Part shown: positions 1 to 11,100 of the stretch, one piece after another
Layout: every line of letters begins with the position of its first letter
Position numbering within the stretch: position 1 is the stretch's first letter
NCBI RefSeq assembly: GCF_002259415.1
Contig: NZ_NPFY01000035.1
Coordinates: 186,001-250,000, forward strand
Origin: Rhodococcus sp. 14-2470-1b
GTDB lineage: Bacteria > Actinomycetota > Actinomycetes > Mycobacteriales > Mycobacteriaceae
Reading direction: 5' to 3'
Length of the DNA stretch: 64,000 nucleotides
Notes under the pieces: model-generated
The model's database searches: none
Told to the model about the DNA's origin: nothing
The model's input: the letters and a program-made list of their open reading frames with translations, nothing else
Position numbers and translations under genes: made by a program

Positions 1-1718
1 CCCGAGTGGCCCTGAGTCGCACCCTTGCGCCACGCCGGATCGACGGACACGCACACCACATCGCCTTCGGTGATCTGCCCTGTCTCGACCGTCACCTTGT
101 GCGTCCACACCTTCTTGGCGATCTTCTGCACATCGTCGACCTTCACGGACAGTCCAGGCGCCGTGATGGAGCCGATGTCCGCGATCTGACCACCGGACTC
201 CGCATACAGCGGGCTCCGGTCGAGGATCACCTCGACCGATTCTCCGGCAGTAGCCGTCGGGACTCGGACGCCGCCGGAGATCAAGGCCAGAACGTTCGCC
301 TCGGAGGACAATTCGTCGAAGCCGGTGAACTCGGTCGGTCCACGATCGACGAAATCCTTGTACACCGACAGGTCGGTGTGCGCGTGCTTGCGGGCCCGAG
401 CGTCGTCCTTGGCGCGTTGACGCTGCTCGGCCATGAGCGACCGGAACCCGTCCTCGTCGACGGTCAGCCCTGCCTCCGACGCCATCTCGAGAGTCAGGTC
501 GATCGGGAATCCGTAGGTGTCGTGCAACGCGAACGCTTCGGCGCCGCCGATCGTCTTCCGGCCCGAGGACTTGACCGTCTCCGCGGCTGTGTCGAACAGC
601 TTGGACCCCGACGTCAGGGTCTTCAGGAATGCCGTCTCCTCGCCGACCGAGACATTGAGGATGCGGTCGAACCCGGTGACCAGTTCGGGGTACGACTCGG
701 CCATCGTGTCACGGACGACGGTGATCAACTGAGCCATCGTTTGATCCGGCGCACCGAGCAGGCGTGCGGACCGCACGATTCGGCGCAACAGACGCCGCAG
801 AACGTAGCCGCGTCCGTCGTTGCCGGGGTTGACGCCGTCCGAGATCAGCAGTGCTGCCGTGCGCGCGTGGTCCGCGATGACACGGAACCGAACATCGTCG
901 GTGTGGTCGACGCCGTACTTGCGTCCGCTGAGCTCCTCGGCCTTGGCGATGACCGGACGCACCAAATCGGTCTCGTACACGTTGTCGACACCCTGCAGCA
1001 GGAACGCGACACGCTCGACGCCCATACCGGTGTCGATGTTCTGCTTCGGCAACGGACCGAGGATCTCGAAATCGTCCTTGCTGATTCCCTGGCCGCGCTC
1101 GTTCTGCATGAAGACGAGGTTCCAGATCTCGATGTAGCGATCCTCGTCGGCCTCGGGGCCGCCATCGACTCCGTACTCGGGCCCACGGTCGTAGTAGATC
1201 TCCGAGCACGGACCACACGGCCCGGGGATGCCCATCGACCAGTAGTTGTCCGCCATCCCGCGGCGCTGGATCCGCTCGTCCGGAATTCCGGCGAGTTCCT
1301 TCCACAGCGCAATGGCCTCGTCGTCGTCGAGGTATGCCGTCACCCAGATGCGCTCGGGATCGAACCCGTAGCCACCGTCCTCGACGCGTCCCGTCAGCAG
1401 CGACCACGCGAACTTGATGGCGTCACGCTTGAAGTAGTTGCCGAACGAGAAGTTGCCTGCCATCTGGAAGAAGGTGTTGTGGCGCGTCGTTATCCCGACG
1501 TTCTCGATATCCAGTGTGCGGACGCACTTCTGGACGCTGGTGGCCGTCGCGTACGGCGGAGTCTGCTGACCGAGGAAGTACGGAACGAACTGCACCATGC
1601 CCGCATTGACGAACAGCAGGTTGGGGTCGTCGAGCACGAGCGAGGCACTGGGCACTTCGGTGTGCCCTGCCTTCACGAAGTGGTCGAGGAAACGCCTGCG
1701 AATGTCATGGGTTTGCAC
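1..1718 (-). CDS. alaS: Alanyl-tRNA synthetase, N-terminal two thirds (runs off the window)
   Basis: Charges tRNA-Ala with alanine in the cytoplasm. About 572 codons are present of a protein usually near 890 residues; the C-terminal part lies left of base 1. The product opens with the class II catalytic core ([13 protein letters not shown], then [11 protein letters not shown] and the [17 protein letters not shown] stretch). The window cuts just inside the editing domain: the last codons read QGHSG, the first residues of the HxxxH zinc motif. The start is GTG at 1718, giving MQTHDI as in other AlaRS. The gene lies 55 bases downstream of rarA on the same strand and may share its transcript. Family assignment is certain; only completeness is unknown. 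Confidence 0.97.
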   Translation of the reverse strand, partial: MQTHDIRRRFLDHFVKAGHTEVPSASLVLDDPNLLFVNAGMVQFVPYFLGQQTPPYATATSVQKCVRTLDIENVGITTRHNTFFQMAGNFSFGNYFKRDAIKFAWSLLTGRVEDGGYGFDPERIWVTAYLDDDEAIALWKELAGIPDERIQRRGMADNYWSMGIPGPCGPCSEIYYDRGPEYGVDGGPEADEDRYIEIWNLVFMQNERGQGISKDDFEILGPLPKQNIDTGMGVERVAFLLQGVDNVYETDLVRPVIAKAEELSGRKYGVDHTDDVRFRVIADHARTAALLISDGVNPGNDGRGYVLRRLLRRIVRSARLLGAPDQTMAQLITVVRDTMAESYPELVTGFDRILNVSVGEETAFLKTLTSGSKLFDTAAETVKSSGRKTIGGAEAFALHDTYGFPIDLTLEMASEAGLTVDEDGFRSLMAEQRQRAKDDARARKHAHTDLSVYKDFVDRGPTEFTGFDELSSEANVLALISGGVRVPTATAGESVEVILDRSPLYAESGGQIADIGSITAPGLSVKVDDVQKIAKKVWTHKVTVETGQITEGDVVCVSVDPAWRKGATQGHS

Positions 1719-1773
1719 TGGTACAGGTTAACCGGAGAACCACGGCGCCCGTGCATGCGCCGCGACCTGCGCG

Positions 1774-3180
1774 TCATCCACCGCGCACGATCCTGCGGAG
1801 CTTGCCGACGCGTGTACCGATCTCCCGTTCGACTCCATGATCGGTGGGTTCGTAGTAGTTCACCCCGACCAGCTCGTCGGGTGGGTACTGCTGGCGAAGT
1901 ACCCCACCGGGATCGTTGTGCGGGTACTTGTATCCAACCGCGTTACCGAGCGCCTCGGCGCCCTTGTAATGGCCATCACGTAGATGCGGAGGGACAGTCC
2001 CGGACTTGCCTGCCGAGACGTCGGACATGGCTGCACCGAGCGCAGCGATCACTGCTCCCGATTTGGGCGCCGTCGCCAGATGAATGGTGGCCTGAGCCAG
2101 CGCCAGCCGCGCCTCCGGCATACCGATCAATTGCACCGCGGTCGCTGCGGCCGTCGCGGTCTGGAGCGCAGTGGGGTCCGCCATACCGACGTCCTCGCTT
2201 GCGTGAACGACGAGTCGCCTGGCGATGAACCTAGGATCCTCGCCTGCCGTGATCATCCGCGCCAGATAATGCAGTGCCGCATCGACATCGGAACCACGAA
2301 TCGACTTGATGAACGCGCTGATGACGTCGTAGTGCTGATCTCCGTCACGGTCGTACCTGACCGCCGCCTTGTCCACGCTGGCTTCGACGGTCGCCAGATC
2401 CAGCACCGGACCGGTAGCCGCACCCGCCGCGGCCTCCAGCGCGGTCAGTGCGCGTCGGGCATCGCCTGCAGCGAGCCGGACAAGATGTTCCATCGCGTCC
2501 TCGTCGATGGACACGGCACCGTCGAGTCCGCGTGGATCGTTCGCCGCGCGGGTCAGCAACATCTCGATGTCCGACGACGCCAGAGGCTGCAACTGCAGCA
2601 CGAGCGACCTCGACAGCAACGGCGACACCACCGAGAACGAGGGATTCTCCGTTGTCGCGGCGACCAGAAGCACGATGCGGTTCTCCACTGCGGCGAGCAA
2701 CGCGTCCTGCTGTGTCTTGGAGAACCGGTGCACCTCGTCGATGAACAGGACGGTCTGTTCACCCGCAGTCAGTCGACGCCGCGCGAGATCGATGACCCCA
2801 CGGACCTCCTTCACGCCGGCCGACAACGCGGACAGTGCCTCGAACTTGCGTCCGGTCGCGCCCGAGATGAGCGAGGCGAGCGTGGTCTTGCCCGTCCCCG
2901 GAGGTCCGTAGAGCATGACCGACGACGCGCCCGAACCGTCGACGAGCCGCCGCAGCGGAGCTCCCGGCTTCAGCAGATGACTTTGGCCGACGACCTCGTC
3001 CAGCGTGACGGGCCGCATGCGCACCGCCAAGGGCGCCTCGGGTGGCGTGTACGGACGCGTCTGAAACGACTGTTCGGGAACCGAATCCAGTTCACCCGTC
3101 GTGGTTGGCTCGTCGGTCGGCGCGTCGAACAAACCGTGTTCGTCGTTGTCGTCCAACCCGGAGCCGAAACTCGCGTTCAT
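1774..3180 (-). CDS. rarA: Replication-associated recombination ATPase RarA (MgsA)
   Basis: AAA+ ATPase of the RarA/MgsA/WRNIP1 family, which acts at stalled replication forks and interacts with single-strand binding protein in E. coli. The 468-residue product has Walker [10 protein letters not shown] at residues 92-100, Walker B with IDEVH near 147-151, the sensor stretch AATTENPSF, and the C-terminal MgsA region ending near [11 protein letters not shown]. The first roughly 45 residues are an acidic extension common in actinobacteria. ATG 3180 was chosen because the homologous region follows soon after; an upstream in-frame extension to 3246 would run into the next gene. Its start is 7 bases after the stop of the APH-like gene, so the two are probably co-transcribed, with alaS next. 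Confidence 0.95.
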   Translation of the reverse strand: MNASFGSGLDDNDEHGLFDAPTDEPTTTGELDSVPEQSFQTRPYTPPEAPLAVRMRPVTLDEVVGQSHLLKPGAPLRRLVDGSGASSVMLYGPPGTGKTTLASLISGATGRKFEALSALSAGVKEVRGVIDLARRRLTAGEQTVLFIDEVHRFSKTQQDALLAAVENRIVLLVAATTENPSFSVVSPLLSRSLVLQLQPLASSDIEMLLTRAANDPRGLDGAVSIDEDAMEHLVRLAAGDARRALTALEAAAGAATGPVLDLATVEASVDKAAVRYDRDGDQHYDVISAFIKSIRGSDVDAALHYLARMITAGEDPRFIARRLVVHASEDVGMADPTALQTATAAATAVQLIGMPEARLALAQATIHLATAPKSGAVIAALGAAMSDVSAGKSGTVPPHLRDGHYKGAEALGNAVGYKYPHNDPGGVLRQQYPPDELVGVNYYEPTDHGVEREIGTRVGKLRRIVRGG

Positions 3181-3187
3181 TCCCCGA

Positions 3188-4378
3188 TCAGCGATCCCAC
3201 TTGCTCTCCAGCGCCGTGACGACGCGGAGGGCGAACGCGGCGACATCGGTGTCGCCCGTCCGAGTTGCTTGGTCGACGAGTACGTTCCACCGCGAGATCA
3301 GCGCGTCAGAGCGAGGCACGGACAGATGATGCGCGCGTGCAGCAGCGATACGCGTGTGGTCGTTCGGGAGGAACCAGTACGTCGTCAACCAGACCCAGAT
3401 GAGCTGGGCGTCCAGAATCTTCGACGCCAGAACACCGTCGTCGGCCAGATGCGGCCAGATGCCGACGACCTCTGCACGCCACGCGTCGATCATGGCCTGC
3501 GCCCGGTCTGCCGACAGCTCGAAGTGGCACAGGCAGCCGGGGAACGACGCCAGCGCGTACGTGATGTCCAGTGTGGCGTCGCGGAAGCCGCCCCACTCGT
3601 AGTCCAGGAAACGGACGCCTTCGTCGTTGACGAGGATGTTGTCCGGGCAGAGGTCGGACGGGCTGAACGCACGAAACGCACCGTGTGCGAACAGACGGCC
3701 GCTGCGCTCGACACGTTCACGCACGGCGTCCGGAGTGTCGGTGATGCCGAGGTCCTCCTCGAGCATCCGGGGGACGGCGACGAGAGCGTCGGGGATCTGC
3801 GCCGAGATACCGTCGGCGCTGTTCGGCACACCGGCCCGACGCAACAGTGCCGCGAAATCGTCCTCCCGGCCCACTGTTGCAGCATGCATTCGCCCGAGCG
3901 CTTGAGCCATGGCCATGAGCGAGTTGGTGACCGACGCTGCGTCGGAGTGCTTCAACAACGCCGTGATCGGACTCGCGTCGCCGAGGTCGCTGAGAATCAG
4001 CAAGCGCGCACCCAGATCGTAGGCAAGCAGGTCCGGACCCGGCCTGCTGTCGGTGGCCAGCGCAGTAGCGAATTGATACGACGCAGCCTCACGAAGAAAA
4101 GCGGAGTGTCCGCCGGACTCCGAATCGGACGCAGAATCGGACGCCGAGTCGACCTCGGAACCGGATTCCGCCGACGCTTCCCTGACCTGCTTGATCACCA
4201 GAGTGCGCGGTAGTTGAAACGGATTTTCCGCCACCCGAACTCGGAGAACGGTTGCTTGACCACTGCCTCCGAGATCGACTGGGTCCACCAGCCTGACAGG
4301 TGCGCCGGTGCGCCTCGTCAGCAAGTGCTGAGCGGCGGCCACCACCTCGGATACAGGGTCTGCCAATGTTGCGGTCAT
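3188..4378 (-). CDS. APH/choline-kinase-like phosphotransferase, possibly catalytically altered
   Basis: The 396-residue protein looks like the aminoglycoside phosphotransferase/choline kinase fold. An N-lobe contains TLVIKQVRE (the candidate ATP-binding lysine) and a C-lobe contains [10 protein letters not shown] (residues 241-250) followed by FLDYEWGG (257-264), matching the catalytic loop and the metal-binding D(F/Y) motif. The catalytic-loop Asp (242) and Asn (247) are present, but the position two before the Asp, usually His in HxDxxxxN, is Pro240. Residues about 69-90 are an insert rich in Ser, Asp, Glu and Ala in the N-lobe, probably a disordered loop. ATG 4378 gives the conserved start MTATLADP. 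The substrate cannot be told from sequence; nothing nearby suggests antibiotic resistance. Confidence 0.75.
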   Translation of the reverse strand: MTATLADPVSEVVAAAQHLLTRRTGAPVRLVDPVDLGGSGQATVLRVRVAENPFQLPRTLVIKQVREASAESGSEVDSASDSASDSESGGHSAFLREAASYQFATALATDSRPGPDLLAYDLGARLLILSDLGDASPITALLKHSDAASVTNSLMAMAQALGRMHAATVGREDDFAALLRRAGVPNSADGISAQIPDALVAVPRMLEEDLGITDTPDAVRERVERSGRLFAHGAFRAFSPSDLCPDNILVNDEGVRFLDYEWGGFRDATLDITYALASFPGCLCHFELSADRAQAMIDAWRAEVVGIWPHLADDGVLASKILDAQLIWVWLTTYWFLPNDHTRIAAARAHHLSVPRSDALISRWNVLVDQATRTGDTDVAAFALRVVTALESKWDR

Positions 4379-4458
4379 CGGGTACCAAGATACCCGGTAC
4401 TTCCGACAGACTGTGGCGCCTGACGGCACCTACTGGAGGAACCTACGTACCGATTTCG

Positions 4459-5367
4459 TCACGACGCAGGGAAATCGACCGGAGCCACGTCCACGGACAC
4501 CGAGATGCTGCTTTCCTCTGCCTCGGTGTAGATGACGCCGCGCAGAGGCGGGACGTCGGCGTAGTCACGGCCCCATGCCACCGTCGTGTATCGCTCGTCG
4601 ACGAGTTGGTCGTTGGTCGGATCGAAAGCCAGCCACCCACTCGCGCCAGTCCACACCGCGGCCCAGGCATGGGTCGCGTCCACCCCGATCATTCGTTCCT
4701 TGCCCGGTGGGGGTTCGGTGGCGAGATAACCGGACACGTACCGAGCAGCAAGACCTTTCGCACGCAGACACGCGATCGCCAGGCGAGCGAAGTCCTGGCA
4801 CACTCCCGATCGTGCCTCGAGCACGTCGGCAACTTTCGTCGATACGGTCGTCGACCCGGACTGGTAGGTGAAATCGGTGAAGATGCGGTGCGTCAGGTCG
4901 ACGATCGCCTCCCTGAGCGGTCGACCTGCCGGAAAGCTCGCGTCCGCGTACGCCACGACCCCGTCGGTCACCTCCGGGGTGTCGAGGTCGAGAACGAACT
5001 CCACTGCCGAGGCACGGGCACCGGAGGCGGTGTACTCCCCCGGAGCCAGTGGTCTCGCTGTCTCCCACGCCTCCGCCGCACCCAGCCGAAGGTCTCTCGG
5101 AGACGGCTCGTCGACCTCCACGAGTGAATCGGCCGTGACGATCAACTTGTCGTGGTCGCTCGTCACATGGAAGTAGACGTCCTCGTTGCCGAACACGTCG
5201 ACACCGTAGGACTGATCCGTCGGCGCCGGCTGCACCTCCACCGACTTCTCGACGCAACGCTGGCCGTCGAACTCTCGCGGAGCGAGAAATCCCCGCCCGT
5301 AGGAGGACGTCACGCGATCCGAGTACGTGTAGGTGGTGATGTGGCGGATTCGATACTGCCTGCTCAT
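4459..5367 (-). CDS. Transglutaminase-like cysteine protease-fold protein
   Basis: A 302-residue protein with an N-terminal beta-rich domain (bacterial transglutaminase-like N-terminal region, about 1-90) and a transglutaminase/protease-like core. The catalytic triad is visible: Cys190 in GVCQDFAR, His233 in DATHAWAAV and Asp249 in LAFDPTND. No signal peptide or membrane segment is seen, so it is probably cytoplasmic. It is the last gene of a three-gene unit; its ATG overlaps the stop of the ATP-grasp/alpha-E gene by four bases (ATGA), implying coupled translation. M. tuberculosis Rv2569c is the likely counterpart. Proteins of this neighbourhood are predicted to hydrolyse or transfer amide bonds made by the partner ligases; no substrate is known. 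Confidence 0.9.
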   Translation of the reverse strand: MSRQYRIRHITTYTYSDRVTSSYGRGFLAPREFDGQRCVEKSVEVQPAPTDQSYGVDVFGNEDVYFHVTSDHDKLIVTADSLVEVDEPSPRDLRLGAAEAWETARPLAPGEYTASGARASAVEFVLDLDTPEVTDGVVAYADASFPAGRPLREAIVDLTHRIFTDFTYQSGSTTVSTKVADVLEARSGVCQDFARLAIACLRAKGLAARYVSGYLATEPPPGKERMIGVDATHAWAAVWTGASGWLAFDPTNDQLVDERYTTVAWGRDYADVPPLRGVIYTEAEESSISVSVDVAPVDFPAS

Positions 5368-8099
5368 CGGAAGTCACCGCTTCCCGTCGTCTGACGCTGC
5401 GTGCGGTTGCCGCGGACGGTCCCCCACAACGGCTGCGTGCCACCGGGAAGCACCATGTGCGTCGCCAGCACCACCCGAGAGAGCTCCTCGAGCTGGTCGT
5501 GGATGCCGTCGACCAGTTCGACGAGGTCCACGCGCCTGCCCGAAGCGTCGACGCTTTCGAGGTCGCCCGGGTCGACGCGACGCAGCCGCACTGCAATCTG
5601 TTCGACGAGTTGTTCCGCGCGTGACGTGCCCGACGCGTCGGGCAGCGCCCCGAGATCGTCCTTGACCCGATCCAATTGGTAGACCAGCGAACGTGGGTTG
5701 TGCTCGTCGAACAACAGCAATTGAGCGACTGCAGCGGGGCGCGCACGTCCCCGATTGCGACGACGATAGATCACCGACGATTCGGCTGCGCTGAGCACGG
5801 AATCGATCACCGCCTGCTCCGTCGACGGTGTCAGTGCGTGGCTCAGCGTCGCTGACAGTAGCGCAGTCAATTGCAGCCCTCGCTCGATCCGTCGGCCGCA
5901 GTCCATCAGGTACCAGCCCGCGTCACGGACCATCGACTCCGACGCCAGACCGGACAGCGACAGCAGACCACGCAGCACCGACGACTGCGACGCCGCCAGT
6001 TGCGCACCGTCGGAACCGTCGGCGTCCGACAGATCGTCGAGCGCCGTCTCGATCCGGCTCAGAACAGCCCACGTGTCGTTGGACAGCTGATCCCTGACGC
6101 CTCTCGCGGCTTGCTGGAGACGATCCACCGACTGCGCGACCGAGCCGAGTCGGTCCACGGCGAGCATCAGAGACCGAAGCTCGGTGACCGCGTCGGCGCA
6201 CACGTCCTCGTCGAAGAACCCAGGGCCGGTACGAGACACCTTGGTCACGGCCTGCAGCAGGATCGGCAGGCTGTCACTGCCGTCGAGCCACGGCATCGAG
6301 CGGTAATCCTGGTGTCGTTCGCGCGCCGCGATCAAGAGGCGTGTCATGTCCTCGGCGCGTTCGCTGTAGCGACCGAACCAGAAGAGATCACCGAGCACAC
6401 GAGGCGAACTGACCACGTCGACGTTCTCCGTCGCCGCGTATTGCGGAAGCTCCTCCACCGAGGCGGGCGGCGTGTGGGCAGCCGAATCTGCCGTCGTCAC
6501 CCGCTCGGCAGAACGCACCCACACGTCCTTCGACGCCACCGTGATCAGGGGGTCGGCCACCGGCGACGTGACGAGGACCTGACCCAGGCCGCCCGTCATC
6601 GGCGTGTACCCGGTGCGCTGGGCGACGCTGAACAGCCTCATCCCCACTTCGGCGGCCCCGATCGTGCCGCCGAAACCCGACCCTGCGGGCGCGATGGAGA
6701 ACTCCGGGACTTCCTGCCCGGCCCACGCCCACGGCTGTGCGCGCAGGCGGTCGACGAATTCGGCCGCAGCGACATCGGTCAGGTCGTGGCCGACGACGGT
6801 TTCGCGAGTAGTCACCGACCGGAAGATCATCGAGCGAACGCCCGCCGTCAGGCGCGAGACTCCGTGATGCTCGCCTCCCCAGATCGACGGCGTCGACTCG
6901 AGCAGCAGGTCCTCGTCGAGCAACGCACGACTCAGCGCGGGCAGTAGGGAAGGAAGTGCCGGATTCTCGAGCACGCCACTGCCGAGAGTGTTGACTACCG
7001 TGACCGCACCGCGACGCAGAACCTCCACCAGACCCACGACACCCAACCGTGAATCGGGGCGCAGATCCAACGGGTCGGTGAATTCGGCGTCGACGCGCCG
7101 CAATACGACGTCCACCCGACGAAGTTTGCCGAGCGAGCGCATCCACAAGCATCCGTCGCGCACCACCAAATCCGCGTTCTCCACCAACGGGAATCCGAGT
7201 ACAGTCGCGAGATATGCCTGGTCGAAGGCAGTCTCCGAGTGCGATCCAGGACTGAGAACCACGACGACGGGGTCCTCGGCCGCCGCCGGAGCCGCGTCGA
7301 TGAGCGCAGACCGGACAGCGCGAGCGAACGTCGACAACGGGCGCGGATTCGTGTCCTGGAACAGCTCGGGCGTCGCTCGCGACATCACACGTCGATCCGC
7401 GAGCGCATACCCGATTCCCGAAGGCGCCTGGGTCCGATCGGCGATCACTCGGAACCGGCCGTCGGACGCCCTACCTACGTCGGCTGCGTGGAAGAAAAGC
7501 TGCCGTGGACCGGGAACGGTGATGCCGTGCGCCTCGCGGACGTACCCCGGGTCGCCGAACACCAATTGTGGAGGAATCACCCCGCCGGTGACTGTGCGCA
7601 TGTCGCCGTAGAGATCGGTGAGAACCGCATCGAGCAGACGTGCACGCTGAATCAGACCGGCTTCGAGAACGTCCCAGTCCCCTGCGGCCAGCACAAGGGG
7701 AATCCCGTCGAGGCCCCACCTGACCGGAGTCGTGAGGGCCTCGGAACCGCCGACCGAAACTGGGTTGTACGTGATCCCGTGTTCGTCGACGAGACTGCGA
7801 ACTCGATTCTGCAGAGCGCGTTCGCCTCCGCGACCGGCCCGGTCGAGACCGGCGATCAGTTCCGACCACTGCCGCCGAAGACCCGCAACGTGCGTATGTT
7901 CTTCGCCGCCGGCGTCGCTCAGCAGTTCGTCGTACCGTCCCTCCGTTCCCGGAAGCTCACGTCGACGGGTCCGATAGGCCTCGATCGCTTCCATCGAACC
8001 GAACTCGTCCGCCGAACCGGGCTGAACTGGCGTTGTCGACGAACCGGACGACGAGCCGACCGGGGCCGCGCTGCTCGGTGTCGCATCCACGGGCACCAT
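5364..8099 (-). CDS. Circularly permuted ATP-grasp / alpha-E domain fusion protein
   Basis: A 911-residue fusion. After a Ser/Pro-rich tail (about 1-35), residues from roughly 100 to 560 match the circularly permuted ATP-grasp ligase family (DUF404/CP_ATPgrasp); typical stretches are HSETAFDQAYLATVLGFPLV and NTLGSGVLENPAL. From about 580 to 890 comes the helical alpha-E domain (DUF403), opening with LFWFGRYSERAEDMTRLL. In many bacteria these are two separate genes; here, as in M. tuberculosis Rv2567, they are one chain. ATP-grasp enzymes join a carboxylate to an amine with ATP; alpha-E is a partner of unknown biochemical role. The start ATG 8099 has a modest upstream AAGGA; Met36 is an alternative. 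The gene starts 48 bases downstream of the large transglutaminase and overlaps the small one by four bases. Confidence 0.92.
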   Translation of the reverse strand: MVPVDATPSSAAPVGSSSGSSTTPVQPGSADEFGSMEAIEAYRTRRRELPGTEGRYDELLSDAGGEEHTHVAGLRRQWSELIAGLDRAGRGGERALQNRVRSLVDEHGITYNPVSVGGSEALTTPVRWGLDGIPLVLAAGDWDVLEAGLIQRARLLDAVLTDLYGDMRTVTGGVIPPQLVFGDPGYVREAHGITVPGPRQLFFHAADVGRASDGRFRVIADRTQAPSGIGYALADRRVMSRATPELFQDTNPRPLSTFARAVRSALIDAAPAAAEDPVVVVLSPGSHSETAFDQAYLATVLGFPLVENADLVVRDGCLWMRSLGKLRRVDVVLRRVDAEFTDPLDLRPDSRLGVVGLVEVLRRGAVTVVNTLGSGVLENPALPSLLPALSRALLDEDLLLESTPSIWGGEHHGVSRLTAGVRSMIFRSVTTRETVVGHDLTDVAAAEFVDRLRAQPWAWAGQEVPEFSIAPAGSGFGGTIGAAEVGMRLFSVAQRTGYTPMTGGLGQVLVTSPVADPLITVASKDVWVRSAERVTTADSAAHTPPASVEELPQYAATENVDVVSSPRVLGDLFWFGRYSERAEDMTRLLIAARERHQDYRSMPWLDGSDSLPILLQAVTKVSRTGPGFFDEDVCADAVTELRSLMLAVDRLGSVAQSVDRLQQAARGVRDQLSNDTWAVLSRIETALDDLSDADGSDGAQLAASQSSVLRGLLSLSGLASESMVRDAGWYLMDCGRRIERGLQLTALLSATLSHALTPSTEQAVIDSVLSAAESSVIYRRRNRGRARPAAVAQLLLFDEHNPRSLVYQLDRVKDDLGALPDASGTSRAEQLVEQIAVRLRRVDPGDLESVDASGRRVDLVELVDGIHDQLEELSRVVLATHMVLPGGTQPLWGTVRGNRTQRQTTGSGDFR

Positions 8100-8147
8100 C
8101 GAGTCGTCATTCCTTCCGTCGGGCGTCGCGGGTGGCCACGCGGGCCA

Positions 8148-11100
8148 CTAGCCGGCGTAGACACCCGTACGCCGGAGATCGAGCATCCCAGGCGCCGTCA
8201 CGTCGATCGATTGGCGCGCCTGCAACTCGAGCAATCTTGCTACGTCCACCTTGCCGGAGGTGAACCCACCCTCCTCGAAACGACCGTTGCGACGCGCCTC
8301 GGCCTCGACGGAGTTCACCGGCGGCCCGTTGTACGACCGTCCACCTGGGTGGACCACGTGGTACGTGCAGCCACCGACTGCTCGTCCCGTTTGCTTTTCC
8401 ACGAGGTCGAACCGAAGTGGACTCTGTACCTCGATGGTCGGGTGCAGTGCACTCGGTGGCTGCCACGCGCGGTAGCGGACGCCGGCGACCTGAACGTCCT
8501 GCCGTTCGGTTCGCAGCATCGGCACCGGAACGCCGTTGCACGTGACCATGTATCTGCCCTCGTCCGCGCCGGCGATCTTCACCTGAAGTCGCTCGACGGA
8601 CGAGTCGACGTACCGTGCGGTGCCGGACGACGTCGACTCCTCACCGAGTGTGTTCCACGGCTCGATCGCGCCGCGCAGTTCCAATTCCGCATCACCGATC
8701 ACGGTGGTCCCCAGCCGCGGGAACCGGAATTCGGTGAAGGGGTCCAACCAGCTGGTGTCGAATTCGATATCGTGCTCTCGCAGGTCCTCCGCGACTCGGC
8801 CGATGTCGCTGATCACGAAGTGCGGCAACATGTATCGGCCGTGCAGGTTCGACCCGTGCCGAATCAGCGGTGCGTCGAGCGGCGTGTCCCAGAACCTCGA
8901 CACCATCGACCGCACGAGCAGTGACTGCACCATCGCCATCTGGTGGTGCGGCGGCATCTCGAATCCGCGCAGTTCCAGCAGACCCAACCGCCCGCGTGTG
9001 CTGTCCGGGCTGTAGAGCTTGTCGATGCAGAACTCCGCACGATGAGTGTTCCCGGTGATATCGGTCAGCAGGTGGCGAAGCGCGCGATCCACCACCCACG
9101 GCGATGCCGTTCGGTCCGACCCCGTCAACCTTCGGATTTCGCTGAATGCGACCTCCAGTTCGTACAGCGCCTCTTCGCGGCCTTCGTCGGCGCGCGGCGC
9201 CTGCGACGTCGTTCCGATGAAGCGACCCGAGAACAGATACGACAACGACGGGTGCCGCTGCCAGTGGGTCAGGAGCGACACCAGGAGGTCCGGCCGGCGC
9301 AGAATCGGCGAATCCGACGGTGTGACGCCGCCCAGAGTGATGTGGTTTCCGCCGCCGGTCCCCCGCGTCGTGCCGTCGTTGTCGAATCCTTCCGTGCTCA
9401 GCCGTGATCGGCGTGCTTCGCGGTACAGCGTCTCCATCAGCTCGTTCTGTTCCGCCCAGGACGACGACGGCTGAACGTTCACCTCGATGACGCCGGGATC
9501 GGGGGTGACGGTCAATGTCTGCACGCGTGGGTCCGACGGAGGCCCGTAGCCCTCGATGACGACGGGAGTCTCGATCGCCGACGCGGCGTCCTCCACCCGA
9601 GCCACCAGATCGACGAAGTCCTCCAACCGGTCCACGGGAGGCATGAACACATGCAGGACGCCCTCCCGCACTTCGGCGACGAGCGCCGTCACGCCGTTGC
9701 CGCCGACGACGCCCCGATTCGACTCGTTCGCCTGTGCGAGTCGCGCGTATCGCGCCTCGGCCGGGTCGACGGGCCGAGGCGGGCGCTGCGTCATCTGACG
9801 CGCGGGCAACGGATCCTTGCGGTCGGTCGGGTCCGACGGATTCTCCGGCGGACCACCGGTCCACGAGATGGCACTGAGCGGAAGCCGCAAGCCTGCAGGC
9901 GAGTCGCCCTCCAGAAGCACGATGCGACCACGGCGGAGAGTCCAATCGGCGCTGCGCCACCCCGTTCCGTCGGGCGTCCTGCCGATGGGCAGAACGAACG
10001 CCGCTGGTTCGTCGGTACTGGACTCGAGCTTCGCCAGCAACGCCGCACGGGCGTCCGGGGTGTCGGTGCCGGGTTCGATGTCGGCGTCGACGGGTGGATC
10101 ACCGTACGGCTGCCGGACGTAGTCGAGCAGCCGCACCAACGGATCCTCGAACGCCGGTCGTGCCTGCTCGGCCGGTAACCCCAGGCCTTCCACCAGTTTT
10201 TCCACCAGAGCCCGCGACGCAGAGTTGTCGACATCGGCGGGCCGCTCGTCGGCGGGAAGCCACGGATCGGCGATGAGATCGGAATCGCTCCACAGCGATT
10301 CACCATCGGTCCGCCAATACAGACCGACCTGCCACCTCGGCAGAGGCTCACCGGGGTACCACTTGCCCTGGCTGCGTTGGACCAACCCGTCGGGTGCGTA
10401 GATGCTGCGCAGACGCTCGGCGAGTGCGCTGGCCAATATGCGTTTGTGCGGGCCGTCGGCGGTGGTGTTCCATTCGGGCGCATCCTGATTCTCGATGGCG
10501 ACGAACGTCGGCTCACCTCCCACCGTCAATCGAATGTCCTGCGCACTCATTCGCGCATCGAGCGTCGATGCGGTCCGCCGGATGGCGTCCCACTGTTCTC
10601 GGGTGTACGGCAACGTCGTGCGTGGGTCCTCGTGTACCCGAACCACGGTGTTGGAGAAGTCCAGCTCTGCAGTGCACTTGCTCGTGGCGCCGGAAATGGC
10701 TGCCGCCGTGGACGGGTGGGGTGTCGCGGACAGTGGGATGTGGCCTTCGCCCGCGAACAATCCGGAGGTCGGGTCCATCCCGACCCACCCTGCACCAGGG
10801 AGGTAGACCTCTGTCCATGCGTGGAGGTCGGTGAAGTCGGCTGCAGGCCCGGACGGACCGTCGAGAGACTTCACGTCGGACGCGAGTTGCACGAGGTACC
10901 CGGAGACGAACCGCGCGGCCAATCCCATCTGGCGCAGAACGGATACCAGCAACCACGCCGAGTCTCGACACGAACCGACCGCCGTGGTCAACGTGTGGTC
11001 CGGGCTCTGCACACCCGGTTCCATCCGCACCGAGTAACCGACGTCGCCGAGGACGGCTTGATTCGCCATCACCAGAAAATCGATGGTGCGCAGTGTGTCC

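Noticed and set aside
6-2228. A 740-codon open frame on the plus strand over alaS and rarA
   Set aside because: It runs antisense to two clearly conserved genes, has no recognisable domain and is Arg/His-rich, as expected for a shadow frame in high-GC DNA.
3188-4378. Aminoglycoside resistance gene
   Set aside because: Only the kinase fold is shared. The catalytic loop differs and the setting is a housekeeping operon.
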